Shown here: one piece after another, positions 9,716 to 18,964 of the stretch
Layout: every line of letters begins with the position of its first letter
How positions within the stretch are numbered: the first letter of the stretch is position 1
Assembly (NCBI RefSeq): GCF_020829595.1
Contig: NZ_JAIVFW010000005.1
Span: forward strand, 133,974-197,973
Reading direction: 5' to 3'
DNA: 64,000 bases
Source: Nostoc sp. CHAB 5844
GTDB taxonomy: Bacteria > Cyanobacteriota > Cyanobacteriia > Cyanobacteriales > Nostocaceae
Made by a program: the position numbers and the translations under genes
The notes under the pieces: model-generated
What the model saw: the letters and a program-made list of their open reading frames with translations, nothing else
The model's database searches: none
Told to the model about the DNA's origin: nothing

Positions 9716-10909
9716 TTAATTAGTATTTCTTAATACAGCGACTAATTCTTCTATATGCTCCGCTTCATGGGTAGCCATTACAGAAATTCTGATGCGACTT
9801 GTAGGGACTGTGGGTGGACGAATTGCGGGTGCAAAAATGCCTGCATCTTTGAGGTGCTGACTAACTAGTAGCGCATCGGCTGGACTAGGTAATTGAAAAC
9901 AGAGTATAGGTGATGCAGTAGGCAGCAATTTCAGGTTAGGTAAGTGCTGTTGCATTAAATGTTTGAGGTAATCTACATTGCGCCACAATTGCATTCGCCT
10001 TTGCGGTTCTTGTTGCACAATTCCAATTGCAGTTAATGCTGCTGCTGTATCCGCAGGTGAAAGTCCTGTGGTGTAAATCCAAGTCGGGGCGCGATTGCGT
10101 AAAAAATCAATGAGGTTGGCACTTCCTGCCACATAACCGCCCAAACTCCCCAAAGCTTTGCTCAAAGTTCCAATTTGAATTAGCTGCTTTCCTGTACATC
10201 CAAAATGTTCAACACATCCAGCGCCAGTTTTGCCAATTACCCCAGTGGCATGAGCTTCATCAACTAACAGCATACAATTAAATTCTTCAGCTATTTCTAA
10301 TAGTGTTAGTAAAGGACATAAATCACCATCCATACTGAAGACGCTATCAGTAATAATTAAACAACGACGATAGTTTTGTCGCTGTTGTCTCAATTGCGTT
10401 TTTAAGGCCACAACGTCACAGTGGGGATATTCAATAACTGCTGCGCCACTGAGAATTGCTCCATTTTTGAGGCTGGAATGATTGTATTGGTCAGAGAGAA
10501 TTAAATCGCGTTTACCAACTACAGCCGCGATCGCTCCCAAGTTGGCAAGGTATCCTGAACTAAAGACAATCGCATCTTCGGTTTGTTTTAAAGAGGCGAT
10601 CGCCATCTCTAATTCTCTGTGTAATTCTCGATGTCCACTGAGTAATCGAGAACCAGTGCTGCCAGTACCAAATTCACTAATAGCAGCGATCGCCGCTTTT
10701 ATTAATCGCTCATCCCCAGCTAATCCCAAATAATCATTACTAGCAAAATTAATTACCTCTCGCCCCGCCAAAACAACCGTTGCCCCTGGGCGATCGCTCA
10801 ATGTTTGTACTGAACGATACCAATCCGCCCGCTGAATCGTCGCTAATGATTGCTCTATCCAAGCATATGGGTCTGCTGTCATAGACGAAGGATACAACTT
10901 ATACTTCAT
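9716..10909 (-). CDS. bioF: 8-amino-7-oxononanoate synthase (biotin synthesis)
   Basis: This PLP-dependent alpha-oxoamine synthase condenses L-alanine with pimeloyl-CoA/ACP to give 8-amino-7-oxononanoate, an early step of biotin synthesis. Its 397 aa match the family. Seen: the substrate region [13 protein letters not shown], the glycine-rich [14 protein letters not shown], the Asp/His PLP contact [13 protein letters not shown] and the Schiff-base Lys in [16 protein letters not shown]. Start ATG 10909 follows GAGGAAG at about 12 nt, favouring it over the internal ATG at codon 10. No other bio gene is adjacent. The C-terminus is followed at 9715 by the A+T-rich gap. Confidence 0.93.
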   Translation of the reverse strand: MKYKLYPSSMTADPYAWIEQSLATIQRADWYRSVQTLSDRPGATVVLAGREVINFASNDYLGLAGDERLIKAAIAAISEFGTGSTGSRLLSGHRELHRELEMAIASLKQTEDAIVFSSGYLANLGAIAAVVGKRDLILSDQYNHSSLKNGAILSGAAVIEYPHCDVVALKTQLRQQRQNYRRCLIITDSVFSMDGDLCPLLTLLEIAEEFNCMLLVDEAHATGVIGKTGAGCVEHFGCTGKQLIQIGTLSKALGSLGGYVAGSANLIDFLRNRAPTWIYTTGLSPADTAAALTAIGIVQQEPQRRMQLWRNVDYLKHLMQQHLPNLKLLPTASPILCFQLPSPADALLVSQHLKDAGIFAPAIRPPTVPTSRIRISVMATHEAEHIEELVAVLRNTN

Positions 10910-10925
10910 ACTTTTTTATCTTCCT

Positions 10926-10979
10926 CAATACTGAGTTGAAATTACTCAGCACTCAGCACTTTCAACTCAGCACTCATCA
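10926..10979. repeat. actcagc heptamer STRR between bioF and the HTH gene
   Basis: Repeated ACTCAGCACT words occur in both orientations (tactgagt ... actcagcactcagcac ... aactcagcactc). They form a possible weak hairpin just before bioF and after the gene at 10980. It is typical cyanobacterial short tandem repeat filler. Confidence 0.7.
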
Positions 10980-12017
10980 TTACAGTGCTTCTGGTGGGGC
11001 AATATCTGAACCGACACTAATTCCAGTCGCGCTGGACTTAATACCTGGTTTAGTAATTATTTCAGAATTTTGGGTTGATTGGGAAATAGAAGTAGAAGAT
11101 GGCGTTACTTCTGGATTAACAGTTGTGTCAATTTTTCCAGGCTGAGATATTAACGATAATCCTCCAACCGTCCCAGCCACCAGTGCTGTATAGCCTACAT
11201 ACAAATGCATGGGTCGTATTTCTAGCCCCAATTTTTTGGAATTATGTTTAGGCTGAGACCAAGAAGGTAAAACTGATGGCTCGGTGTGAGTCGCAGGTAA
11301 AGAATTAGCTAAAATTGTGCCATTTAGCCCCAAAGCATTACCCATAACCCGGATAAATCCTCTGACTAAAATATCCTCTGGTAATGAGTTTAAGTCACCG
11401 TTTTCTACTGCTTCCATTTGATGGATGGGCAGGTGAGTGAACAGACTCAAGTCCCTAAAACAAAAACCTTTAGCTTCACGGGCTTGTCGCAGTTGCTGAC
11501 CAATTTGACGCATAATCTCTACACGTTGTTGGGCTAAGTTTTGCTTGGCTAGTTCAGCTTTGGCGATTTTTTGATTAGGTTTTAGCCAGTTCATTAGTGT
11601 TGGCAGAGGTTTGTGTTCAGAATTTTCTGCATTATTTATAGAGGTATTGGTTACATCCTCGGTTGCCAAAGATGTTGATGTTGTTTGCGGATTGATATTA
11701 TTGTTGGTGATGCTATTTGCTATATCACTATTTTCTGATTCTGTATTTGTTTGTTGGTTGTTATCTATAACTTTTGCATGATGTGCAAATTGCTGAAATG
11801 CTAAACCAATTGCTTCTCTACCTACAGCTTTAAATAAAGTCTTGGCTTCTTCTGACGAGCCTAGTAACTTTTGCAGTGCAGCTACAGCTTGACGATAAAC
11901 CTTACTGCGATGAAGTTCAGACTCAATTTCACCTAGCAGCGATCGCAGTTCGTCTTGCGAAATTTCAATAGCAGGATTTCCCGGAATTTTGAACAAGTAT
12001 GCTGGTGTCATAGTCAT
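10980..12017 (-). CDS. RodZ-like helix-turn-helix membrane protein
   Basis: The 345-aa protein starts at ATG 12017, chosen because AGGAG lies about 11 nt upstream. The longer in-frame opening to 12146 has no ribosome site and reads as spacer. The N-terminal third is helical (SLLGEIESELHRSK, AVAALQKLLGSSEE). A Ser/Asn/Thr-rich linker follows. An HTH_25/XRE-type domain (GQQLRQAREAKGFCFRDLSL to VRGFIRVMGNALGL, about 200-270) comes next, and then one membrane helix (VGYTALVAGTVGGLSLIS). RodZ proteins link MreB to the membrane and shape the cell; here the HTH-TM order fits, but the long N-terminal extension is unusual. A second HTH_25 protein lies at 13435, on the opposite strand. Confidence 0.78.
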   Translation of the reverse strand: MTMTPAYLFKIPGNPAIEISQDELRSLLGEIESELHRSKVYRQAVAALQKLLGSSEEAKTLFKAVGREAIGLAFQQFAHHAKVIDNNQQTNTESENSDIANSITNNNINPQTTSTSLATEDVTNTSINNAENSEHKPLPTLMNWLKPNQKIAKAELAKQNLAQQRVEIMRQIGQQLRQAREAKGFCFRDLSLFTHLPIHQMEAVENGDLNSLPEDILVRGFIRVMGNALGLNGTILANSLPATHTEPSVLPSWSQPKHNSKKLGLEIRPMHLYVGYTALVAGTVGGLSLISQPGKIDTTVNPEVTPSSTSISQSTQNSEIITKPGIKSSATGISVGSDIAPPEAL

Positions 12018-12262
12018 GATTGAAGTTACTCCTGATGCCAAGCAAAGACTGGTTATACCTGTATAAATTTTCCTCACTATCGAATATTGCGTCCGGATAT
12101 TTATGTATAAATTTGTAATTTTTTGGACAGAATTATCGAAAAACAATTCAGGAGCCAGAAATGGGTATGAATTCTGTGAAACTGATGGATGAATCAGTGG
12201 GTTTAAAACCCCACCAAATTTTTAATTTGGTGCAAAACAATTGTGTCTGTGGTCTTTTTGCC

Positions 12263-13195
12263 TCACTTTCTTGTTCTGGATTCTGAATTCTGACTTCTGA
12301 GTTCTTCTTCAAGTGTCTTGGCTTTTTGCACAAATAACTGCACCCATTGCAGATATTTACCACCAGAGACTACAGCGACATCGTTATGTTCTGCGCCCGG
12401 AACCAAAATTAGCTGTTTCGGTTCCAAAGCAGCATCATAGAGTTTTTGGCTCATGTAAGACGGTACAGTGGAATCAGCTGTTCCGTGAATGAATAAAACT
12501 GGCATTCGCAACTGTGATACTTTTTTGATAGATTCAAAGCGTTGTGTCAAAATTAAATCGACAGGGAATATCGAAAACGATTTTTGAGTAGATACCATCT
12601 CGCGGATAGATGTAAACGAACTTTCCACAATTAAGCCAGCGGCTTGGGGGTGTTTAACTGCCAAATCAATAGCGATCGCACCGCCCAAAGAGTGACCATA
12701 AATAAAAATTTGCTGGGGTGGAATCTGCTGTTGCTGCGTCAGGTATTGCCAAGCTGTAGCTGCATCTTGATAAACTCTCATTTCATTAGGAAAATCGCCT
12801 TGACTGCGACCATAGCCTCGATAATCAATCAGCAGTACTGAAAATCCTAGTTGATAAAATCGATTGGTATGAGCTATATTTGCGCTAATATTAATGCCAT
12901 TTCCGTGCAGATATAACAACACCTTGGCATCGGGCTGGTCGGCTTTAATTCACCAACCGTGGATTTTTTCCACCTTTCCCAAGCTAGTTTTCACAGGTAT
13001 CCAGACTTCTTGGTAAGGCAGATTGAATAACTGGGGTGTTTTTTCAATAACACTAGAGGGAAAAAAGATGAACTTTGGTTGCTGGACGAATAAAAATATA
13101 CAAATGGCACAGTAAGCGATCGCAGCAATTATTCCTAAAAAAACTAACAGCCTCAACCCTAATAACAATAACAATTGCAACTTACGTATTTTCAT
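12263..13195 (-). pseudogene. Alpha/beta hydrolase interrupted by an in-frame TGA
   Basis: Two pieces lie in one frame. Residues 1-81 (13195-12953) hold an N-terminal membrane anchor (LLLLLGLRLLVFLGIIAA) and the start of the fold up to KIHGW. A TGA follows at 12950-12952, and the frame then continues IKADQPDAKVLLYLHGNG and the whole catalytic part. Seen there: oxyanion LHGNG, nucleophile elbow IYGHSLGGA, acid HGTADSTVP and His in PGAEHNDV. Homologues read W-W-I at this point (from memory), so TGG to TGA is the likely lesion. A separate product could restart at TTG 12922 (MLLYLHGNG) but would lack the anchor. The tail (EELRSQNSESRTRK) is encoded by an STRR-like repeat. Confidence 0.8.
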
Positions 13196-13293
13196 GTGAG
13201 CGATTTTATGCTTTAAAAAATACTTGTATAGCAGTTTTCGCCTTTTTCGTATAGGGGCGATCGCGACTTTTCAATTATTCATGAACGACTAGC

Positions 13294-13320
13294 TCCCCGA
13301 CTTCTTAAAGAAGTTGGGGA
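13294..13320. repeat. Palindromic repeat (TCCCCGACTTCTT family), copy 1
   Basis: The arms TCCCCGACTTCTT and AAGAAGTTGGGGA form a near-perfect hairpin. Upstream words (TTTTCAATTATT, TGAAC) are shared with a second copy at 21412-21442, so the repeat unit is longer than the stem. The hairpin is in the gap between the hydrolase and the rodZ-like gene, which diverge. Confidence 0.8.
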
Positions 13321-13434
13321 GATGAAACTCAGTAATTGTCAGTTTTTTATACAATTAAACTATTTTAAAAAATGAGTTATTTGGAGTATTTTCTTTGTTA
13401 AATAGTACATACTAGTTAATTTGAGGAGAAGGTC

Positions 13435-14277
13435 GTGAATCTCTTACAAGACAATCAAAAAGAGCAGTTACAGGAAATAAGTAAAACCTTAAAACAAGTA
13501 AGAGAAGAAAAATCTATCCAACTCGAAGAGGTAGCAATTAAGACAAATATTCGATTAGCTTGCTTAAAAGCTTTAGATGCTGGTAGATTCGACGAATTAC
13601 CTGAACCTGTTTACATTCAAGGATTTATTCGTCGTTATGCAGATGTCATAGGATTGGATGGTGCTGCTTTAGCAAAAACCTTTTCAACTGCAGTTAACAC
13701 TCCAGAATTTGATAGAAATTCTAGTCAAAACTTAGAGAATAAACCAAAATTTCATGTACCTCTGTTTATACCTTACGCTGTAATGTTATTAGCTGCTGCA
13801 ATTGGGCTAATTTATGTACTTAATCCTAAATTTTCAGCCGAATCTCTAGTTAAAAAATTCAACTTAGGAACGCCACAAAAACAAACAACAGCAGCGTTAT
13901 CTACACCTGCATCATTACCAAAATCTGAAACTTCTACGTTTGCAAGTCAAGAACCAACCGCAATATCTGCTCAAAATCCTGCAACTCCATTACCTGTGGT
14001 AGCATCGCCTAACAATAGCCTTAGTCAAGCTGTAGCCGTCACTTTAGAACTTCAAGGCAAATCGTGGTTACAAGTCAAAGTAGACGGCAAAACAGAATTT
14101 GTAGGTGACTTAAACAAAGGAGAACGTAAGACTTGGACAGCCAAAAAACAGTTGACTGTCCGTTCTGGGAATGCAGGTGCTGTATTGATTTCCGTAAACA
14201 ATCAACCAGCAACACCCCTAGGAAATCTAGGGAAAGTTAAAGAAGTTACATTTACTCCACAAGTAAAGAGTCAATAG
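13435..14277 (+). CDS. RodZ-like protein (HTH_25, one membrane helix, DUF4115)
   Basis: This 280-aa protein starts at GTG 13435 after a GAGGAG ribosome site. Order seen: a cytoplasmic HTH_25 domain (SKTLKQVREEKSIQLEEVAI to VYIQGFIRRYADVIGLD, about 15-75), one membrane helix (FIPYAVMLLAAAIGLIYVL, about 108-126), a Pro/Ser/Thr-rich linker and a C-terminal beta-rich DUF4115 domain (VTLELQGKSWLQVKVDGK to the end). This is the full RodZ architecture, which in rods couples MreB filaments to the envelope; in filamentous cyanobacteria a role in cell shape is inferred. It is the more canonical of the two RodZ-like genes here. Confidence 0.88.
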   Translation: MNLLQDNQKEQLQEISKTLKQVREEKSIQLEEVAIKTNIRLACLKALDAGRFDELPEPVYIQGFIRRYADVIGLDGAALAKTFSTAVNTPEFDRNSSQNLENKPKFHVPLFIPYAVMLLAAAIGLIYVLNPKFSAESLVKKFNLGTPQKQTTAALSTPASLPKSETSTFASQEPTAISAQNPATPLPVVASPNNSLSQAVAVTLELQGKSWLQVKVDGKTEFVGDLNKGERKTWTAKKQLTVRSGNAGAVLISVNNQPATPLGNLGKVKEVTFTPQVKSQ

Positions 14278-14290
14278 TCAAAACTCAGCA

Positions 14291-15748
14291 CTATAATTCC
14301 GGTTGACGTAGATGCCAACTAGTCGATTGTTCATAGGCGTAAGCTACTTGCAGGATTTGGTCTTCTCTTAATACATTGCCAATCACTTGCAAGCCAATGG
14401 GCAGACCTTTATCATCAAAACCACAGGGTAAGCTGATACCAGGTAAACCAGCAAGATTGACGGGAATAGTCATTAAGTCATTTAAGTACATACTCAAAGG
14501 ATCTGTGGTTTTTTCTCCGGCTTTGAATGCTGTAGTGGGAGCAGTGGGAGTAACTAACACATCGACTTTTTTAAACGCATTTTCAAAGTCTTGCTTAATG
14601 AGGGTGCGGACTTTTTGGGCTTTGAGATAATAAGCATCATAATACCCAGCAGATAGGGCATAAGTGCCAATCATAATCCGGCGTTTGACTTCGGTGCCAA
14701 AACCACTAGCACGGGTACGAGTGTACATAGACAGCAAATTATCTGCGTCAGGTGTGCGTAAGCCATATTTCACGCCATCGTAACGAGCTAAGTTGGCTGA
14801 TGCTTCGGATGGGGCGATGATGTAGTAGCTAGGTAAGCCGTCGCGGAAACGAGGACACGAAATTGTGTGAATTTCTGCTCCCAAACTTTGTAATTGATCT
14901 ATCGCTTTAGTTACAGCGTCCTCAACAATAGAGTCTAAACCTTGACCAAATGTTTCTGTAATGACCCCTATCCGCATCTTTCTTCTAGCTCTGAGGTCTG
15001 GTCTTAAAGTAGCAGCATAGTCAGGAATTTCCACCTTCAGGCTGGTGGAATCTTTGGGGTCATAACCTGCGATCGCTCTCAGCAAAATTGCGGTATCCTC
15101 CACTGTACGCCCAAAAGGCCCAATTTGATCCAAAGATGAAGCGTAAGCCACCAAACCGTATCGAGAAACTAGCCCGTAGGTTGGTTTCAGTCCTACTACA
15201 CCACAGAAAGATGCTGGTTGGCGAATTGAGCCACCAGTATCAGAACCAAGAGAAACAACACATTCTCCCCCGGCTACGGCTGCGGCTGAACCTCCAGAAG
15301 AACCTCCAGGAACCCGCGTTAAATCCCACGGATTAGCTGTTACTTGGTAGGCAGAATTTTCTGTCGAACTACCCATTGCAAACTCATCTAGATTGGTTTT
15401 GCCAACCATTACAGCCCCTGCATCGAAGAGTTTTTGTGTCACTGTTGATTCATAGGGTGGCACAAAATTTTCTAAAATTCGGGAGGCGCAGGTAGTAGGA
15501 ATTCCCTTGGTACACATATTATCTTTGATGCCAATAGGAATCCCTGCTAAGAAGCCAATTTCTTCGCCAGCAGCGATTTTGGCATCTACAGCACGAGCTT
15601 GCTCTAACGCCTGTTGTGCCGTTACGTGCAAGAAACTGTGCAATTTCGGCTCTAACGCTTGAATATTATCTAAAGCTTCTTGGGTAATTTCAACGGCAGA
15701 ACGTTCTTTTTTAACTAGCTGTTCGTGCAACTCGCGTATGGATGCCAT
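14291..15748 (-). CDS. gatA: Asp-tRNA(Asn)/Glu-tRNA(Gln) amidotransferase subunit A
   Basis: GatA is the glutaminase/amidase subunit of the GatCAB complex, which converts Glu-tRNA(Gln) (and Asp-tRNA(Asn)) to the correctly charged form; cyanobacteria lack GlnRS. At 485 aa it is full length. The amidase-signature Ser-cisSer-Lys triad is visible: Lys in [10 protein letters not shown], the Gly/Ser stretch [14 protein letters not shown] and catalytic Ser in [13 protein letters not shown]. The C-terminal [18 protein letters not shown] is also typical. Start ATG 15748 gives [11 protein letters not shown]. It converges with the RodZ-like gene, only 13 nt from its stop. gatB and gatC are elsewhere, as is usual in cyanobacteria. 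Confidence 0.96.
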   Translation of the reverse strand: MASIRELHEQLVKKERSAVEITQEALDNIQALEPKLHSFLHVTAQQALEQARAVDAKIAAGEEIGFLAGIPIGIKDNMCTKGIPTTCASRILENFVPPYESTVTQKLFDAGAVMVGKTNLDEFAMGSSTENSAYQVTANPWDLTRVPGGSSGGSAAAVAGGECVVSLGSDTGGSIRQPASFCGVVGLKPTYGLVSRYGLVAYASSLDQIGPFGRTVEDTAILLRAIAGYDPKDSTSLKVEIPDYAATLRPDLRARRKMRIGVITETFGQGLDSIVEDAVTKAIDQLQSLGAEIHTISCPRFRDGLPSYYIIAPSEASANLARYDGVKYGLRTPDADNLLSMYTRTRASGFGTEVKRRIMIGTYALSAGYYDAYYLKAQKVRTLIKQDFENAFKKVDVLVTPTAPTTAFKAGEKTTDPLSMYLNDLMTIPVNLAGLPGISLPCGFDDKGLPIGLQVIGNVLREDQILQVAYAYEQSTSWHLRQPEL

Positions 15749-16146
15749 GATTGCTCCCTTGGTAACTCAAGTCATTGATTTTAGTACATATTGCAGGAAA
15801 GTATGAAGTGTGAAGTCTGAAGTCTGAAGTGAAGGAACACGGGACTATCTATCAACCCGCGCTGGTGGGTTTTGTTTGTGTAGCCTCAGACTGAAGTCTG
15901 AGGTACTATTTACTTCATACTTCAGATCTTTCTGTGTTGCAGCTTTAAAACAGCAAATACATACTTGATAACTGTATGTTTGCAAATTATAAAATTCGGA
16001 CTATTAACTTAGCTATAAATTTCAGTTATTGTCGTGTAAGAGGAGTGCAGTGGAACTTAGGCAAGTAAATTTTTGAGTCTGGCTATTGATTCATAATCGA
16101 AGTAATATTATTCACTTTTATTAATTTTGTTGCAGGAGACAGAGCG
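15749..16146. repeat. Intergenic region with tgaagtc/tgaagta STRR tracts
   Basis: Two blocks of heptamers occur: 15803-15834 (gtatgaagtgtgaagtctga words) and 15885-15925 (gactgaagtctgaggta and tacttcatacttcag). Between them is a GC-rich hairpin, CAACCCGCGCTGGTGGGTT, at about 15857-15875. The remaining sequence towards dnaE-C is A+T-rich and should carry the promoters of gatA and dnaE-C. No gene was seen. Confidence 0.65.
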
Positions 16147-16254
16147 ATGGTCAAAATAATTACTCGTAAATATATTGGTCAAGAAAATGTGTATGACATT
16201 GGTGTAGAACATGAACATAATTTCGTCATTGAAAATAATTTAATAGCTTCTAAT
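16147..16254 (+). other. Split DnaE intein, C-terminal fragment (Int-C, 36 aa)
   Basis: Block F is VYDIGVEHEHNF. Block G ends IASN, followed by Cys+1 (TGC at 16255) and Phe-Asn. The penultimate residue is Ser rather than the usual intein His, as in known cyanobacterial DnaE split inteins. The terminal Asn36 needed for cyclisation is intact, so this half looks splicing-competent. Confidence 0.95.
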
Positions 16255-17493
16255 TGCTTTAATAAATCTCACTCTACTGCCTATGGATATGTAACTTATC
16301 AAACTGCATATTTAAAAGCAAATTATCCATTGGAATATATGGCAGCATTGTTAACGGCTAACAGTGGTGACACAGACAAGGTACAGAAATATATTTCGAC
16401 TTGTTTGAGTATGAATATTCAAATAGAGCCGCCGGATATTAATCGCTCTGGTGTAGATTTTACGCCTGTAGGGGGTAAGATTTTATTTGGATTTTCCGCA
16501 GTACGTAATGTGGGACAGAATGCGATCGCCTGTATTTTAGAAGCGCGTGAGCAGGAAGGCGAGTTTAAATCACTATCTGATTTTTGCGATCGCGTCGATT
16601 TACGGACAGTTAACCGCCGAACATTAGAATCACTAATTTATTGTGGAGCTTTTGACAAAATTGAATCTAATCGTCACCAATTAATTAAAGACCTAGAACT
16701 TGTTTATGATTGGGCGCAATCCCGTGCTAAAGATAGAGCTAGTGGTCAAGGTAATTTATTTGATTTATTAGGTGGATTTTCTTCTAATCCTAAAACAGTA
16801 AATAATGTCTTTGACTCCGCACCCAAAGCCCAACCTGTACCAGATTTTCCGCCGCAGAAAAAGTTGCAGATGGAAAAAGAATTGCTAGGATTTTATGTAT
16901 CAGATCATCCGCTAAAATCAATTAAGCATTCGTCTTCGATTTTAGCGCCAATTAACTTGTCACAACTGGGTGAGCAGAAAGAAGACATATTACTTTGTGC
17001 AGTTGTGATGTTAAATAACGTGAAAAAAGTTATGACTAAAAAAGGCGACCCGATGGCGATTTTGCAGATAGAAGATTTAACTGCACAATTAGAAGCAGTC
17101 GTCTTTCCTAAAACTTATGAACGTGTGAGTAATTCACTAGAAGTTGATGCCAGATTAATTATTTGGGGTAAAGTCGACCGAAGAGATGAACAAGTGCAAT
17201 TAATTGTGGAAGATGTCGAACCAGTAGAAACAGTCCAAATGGTGATGGTAGAGTTAACTCCTCAACAAGCTATCACAATTGAAGAACGCGATCGCTTACG
17301 GACAATTTTAAAAGAACTGTCAGCGGATAAAGAAAAAGCAAAAGTTCCCGTAATTGGAATTGTACAGGCTGGCAGTTCTCGTCAACTTGTCCGGTTTGGA
17401 CGACAATTTTGGGTGCAAGATGCACGCTCAACTGTTTTAGCACTGCAAAATCAGAGATTTCTTGCTCAAGTAAAACATTTGACTGGTAATTGA
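16147..17493 (+). CDS. dnaE: DNA polymerase III alpha subunit, C-terminal half with split-intein C-fragment
   Basis: This is the C-terminal half of the split replicative polymerase gene (dnaE-c). Residues 1-36 are the DnaE intein C-fragment (MVKIITRKYIG, VYDIGVEHEHNF, NLIASN) and are removed by protein trans-splicing with a DnaE-N half encoded elsewhere. The C-extein begins CFNKSHSTAYGYVTYQTAYL, the polymerase motif that follows the splice site. Later regions are the helix-hairpin-helix part (TVNRRTLESLIYCGAFD) and an OB-fold (ILLCAVVMLNNVKKVMTKKG, LEAVVFPKTYE). The ATG at 16147 follows GGAGACAGAGCG. The 448 aa are close to known cyanobacterial DnaE-C halves. After splicing the product is the catalytic alpha subunit of Pol III. 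Confidence 0.97.
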   Translation: MVKIITRKYIGQENVYDIGVEHEHNFVIENNLIASNCFNKSHSTAYGYVTYQTAYLKANYPLEYMAALLTANSGDTDKVQKYISTCLSMNIQIEPPDINRSGVDFTPVGGKILFGFSAVRNVGQNAIACILEAREQEGEFKSLSDFCDRVDLRTVNRRTLESLIYCGAFDKIESNRHQLIKDLELVYDWAQSRAKDRASGQGNLFDLLGGFSSNPKTVNNVFDSAPKAQPVPDFPPQKKLQMEKELLGFYVSDHPLKSIKHSSSILAPINLSQLGEQKEDILLCAVVMLNNVKKVMTKKGDPMAILQIEDLTAQLEAVVFPKTYERVSNSLEVDARLIIWGKVDRRDEQVQLIVEDVEPVETVQMVMVELTPQQAITIEERDRLRTILKELSADKEKAKVPVIGIVQAGSSRQLVRFGRQFWVQDARSTVLALQNQRFLAQVKHLTGN

Positions 17494-17701
17494 TCGAAGA
17501 CTCATAAAAACTAGGTAATAAAAATTACCCTAATTTTCAATCATTGGCATTATTTAGGTTCGTCAACAGTATATTGCCGTAGTAATACTGTAATAAAATA
17601 GTTTTTTTAGTGACTTATGCGGATGATGTTTTCTTGGATATAATGGTATTTTTTTATGCCAGAAGGAGATGGAGATTGCTCAGTGAAGGAGTTTGTACTT
17701 G

Positions 17702-18241
17702 ATGATTGCAAATGATTTACATAGATTTGTTTCTTATTGTAAAAAAATTCAACCCCAAACCCAAGAAGATATTAAACAGTTTTTTGAAGGGGTGATAGTT
17801 TTTCCTTACGATAAGGAACTGCTTTTGCAAGCTTATTTGTTTTTAAATATTAAAAATTTATTCCCTGACTGTTGCGAATTACTTTTATTTGAAAAATCGC
17901 CAATTGCAGATTACACAGATTTAGGCAAATGTGATTTTGTCTATCTTACATTACAAGGAAATCTGTTTCTAATCGAAACTAAATTTATTGATACAGAAGC
18001 AACAGGCCCTACAGAAAGAAAAAGACGAAATAAGCACAGAAACAAGGTATTTGAGCAAGTAATTACTTTAAAAAACCGATTTAGTGAATATTGGGATATA
18101 AAACTGAATCAATTAGAATGTGGCGTTTTTACTACAGATGCAGAAGTTGAATGGCGAGGAAATGGAATGAATGTTATTACCAGATCAATTGCAATTGATC
18201 AGTTAGAAAAGTGGCGTAGAAGCTATAGAAGAATTAACTAA
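17702..18241 (+). CDS. Uncharacterised protein with possible PD-(D/E)XK nuclease core
   Basis: The 179-aa protein starts at ATG 17702, with GGAG about 11 nt upstream; the TTG at 17693 would add three residues. I do not recognise the family. A short Asp ... Glu-x-Lys arrangement (GKCDFVYLTL, then LFLIETKFID, about 77-98) resembles the catalytic core of PD-(D/E)XK nucleases. A basic stretch (TERKRRNKHRNK) follows. The C-terminal half has mixed helix/strand character. It follows dnaE-C by 208 nt and is probably separately transcribed. A perfect palindrome with T-rich tail lies 75 nt downstream. The nuclease assignment is tentative. Confidence 0.6.
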   Translation: MIANDLHRFVSYCKKIQPQTQEDIKQFFEGVIVFPYDKELLLQAYLFLNIKNLFPDCCELLLFEKSPIADYTDLGKCDFVYLTLQGNLFLIETKFIDTEATGPTERKRRNKHRNKVFEQVITLKNRFSEYWDIKLNQLECGVFTTDAEVEWRGNGMNVITRSIAIDQLEKWRRSYRRIN

Positions 18242-18315
18242 TTATTGGTCATTCTATTAATTTATAACTTAACTTTTACTAAACTATATTTTTGTTTTAT
18301 GTTAATATCAAATTT

Positions 18316-18343
18316 ATAGAGACGCGAAATTTCGCGTCTCTAT
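18316..18343 (+). terminator. Perfect 28-bp palindrome, possible terminator
   Basis: The arms ATAGAGACGCGAAA and TTTCGCGTCTCTAT are exactly complementary with no loop in DNA, and TATTTTTG follows. Placed 75 nt after the stop at 18241, it could end transcription. It also resembles the AGAGACG...CGTCTCT palindromic repeats at 30566 and 35014, so it may simply be a repeat. Confidence 0.55.
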
Positions 18344-18393
18344 TATTTTTGTTACTTTCCCAACATTTATGGACGCTTGCAAACCGCACGTCA

Positions 18394-18495
18394 TACCATT
18401 TCACTTGAAAATTGATACATTTAGGCAGGCAGAGGAGCAGGGGAGCAGAGGGGCAGAGGAGAAATTATTTGTATCATTTATTTGGTGAAATGGTA
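18394..18495 (+). mobile_element. 102-bp MITE, copy 2
   Basis: The ends are TACCATTTCAC and GTGAAATGGTA, flanked by TCA (18391-18393 and 18496-18498). The sequence is identical, on the opposite strand, to the copy at 46297-46398. It is in an intergenic position and disrupts no visible gene. Confidence 0.9.
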
Positions 18496-18621
18496 TCAGT
18501 TACCTTAATGGAGAAACCGACCCACAGTGCTAATTGCTGAGACAGCAGAAAAATAGTTGCATATATTGTGGCAATGTAGATATTAAGAACGGCACAATAA
18601 TTTACATAACAGGAATTACTG

Positions 18622-18804
18622 ATGAATCGCTCAAAAATAGTTGCCATTATTACAGGTGCAATTTCAATATTACTGGCTCTTGCTTATCTAATTATTGTTC
18701 AAATCCTAGATTATAGAGATATGCAACCTGCTCCTGTTGGTCAAATTGACTCAACGCCAGTGGTTATTACTGACACTACCAGAATTACCACAGAATGTAT
18801 CTGA
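18622..18804 (+). CDS. Small single-span membrane protein
   Basis: This 60-aa product starts at ATG 18622 with AGGAA about 11 nt upstream. The N-terminus MNRSKIVAII leads into one membrane helix (about 6-28, IITGAISILLALAYLIIVQI), then an acidic DYRD and a short polar tail rich in Pro and Thr. The ribosome site, hydrophobic core and charge bias support a real gene. A same-size overlapping frame at 18534 has none of these. Its function is unknown. It is flanked on both sides by mobile repeats. Confidence 0.55.
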   Translation: MNRSKIVAIITGAISILLALAYLIIVQILDYRDMQPAPVGQIDSTPVVITDTTRITTECI

Positions 18805-18964
18805 ATATTTGAGAGGTAAAGGAAAAAGGAAAAGGAACGGAAAAACACCCTTTTATCTTTAACCTTTTCCTAAAAGGCAGAATTTTGACAGATGGGGATT
18901 TTCTATTTTCTGCTTTCGCACTCAAAACCTACTGTTATCCTTGGTTAAAAATCTCAATTCATTC

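Noticed and set aside
12018-12146. N-terminal extension of the HTH/RodZ-like gene
   Set aside because: No ribosome site at 12146, whereas AGGAG precedes ATG 12017.
12148-12363. 71-codon minus-strand frame overlapping the hydrolase tail
   Set aside because: It lies mostly in repeat-like sequence and out of frame with the hydrolase; no start signal.
17514-17529. GGTAATAAAAATTACC after dnaE-C as a terminator
   Set aside because: It has only a five-base-pair stem with no U-tract; too weak to call.
18534-18716. 60-codon frame overlapping the small membrane protein
   Set aside because: It has a Cys-rich chance-like composition and no ribosome site; the overlapping frame at 18622 has both a ribosome site and a membrane helix.
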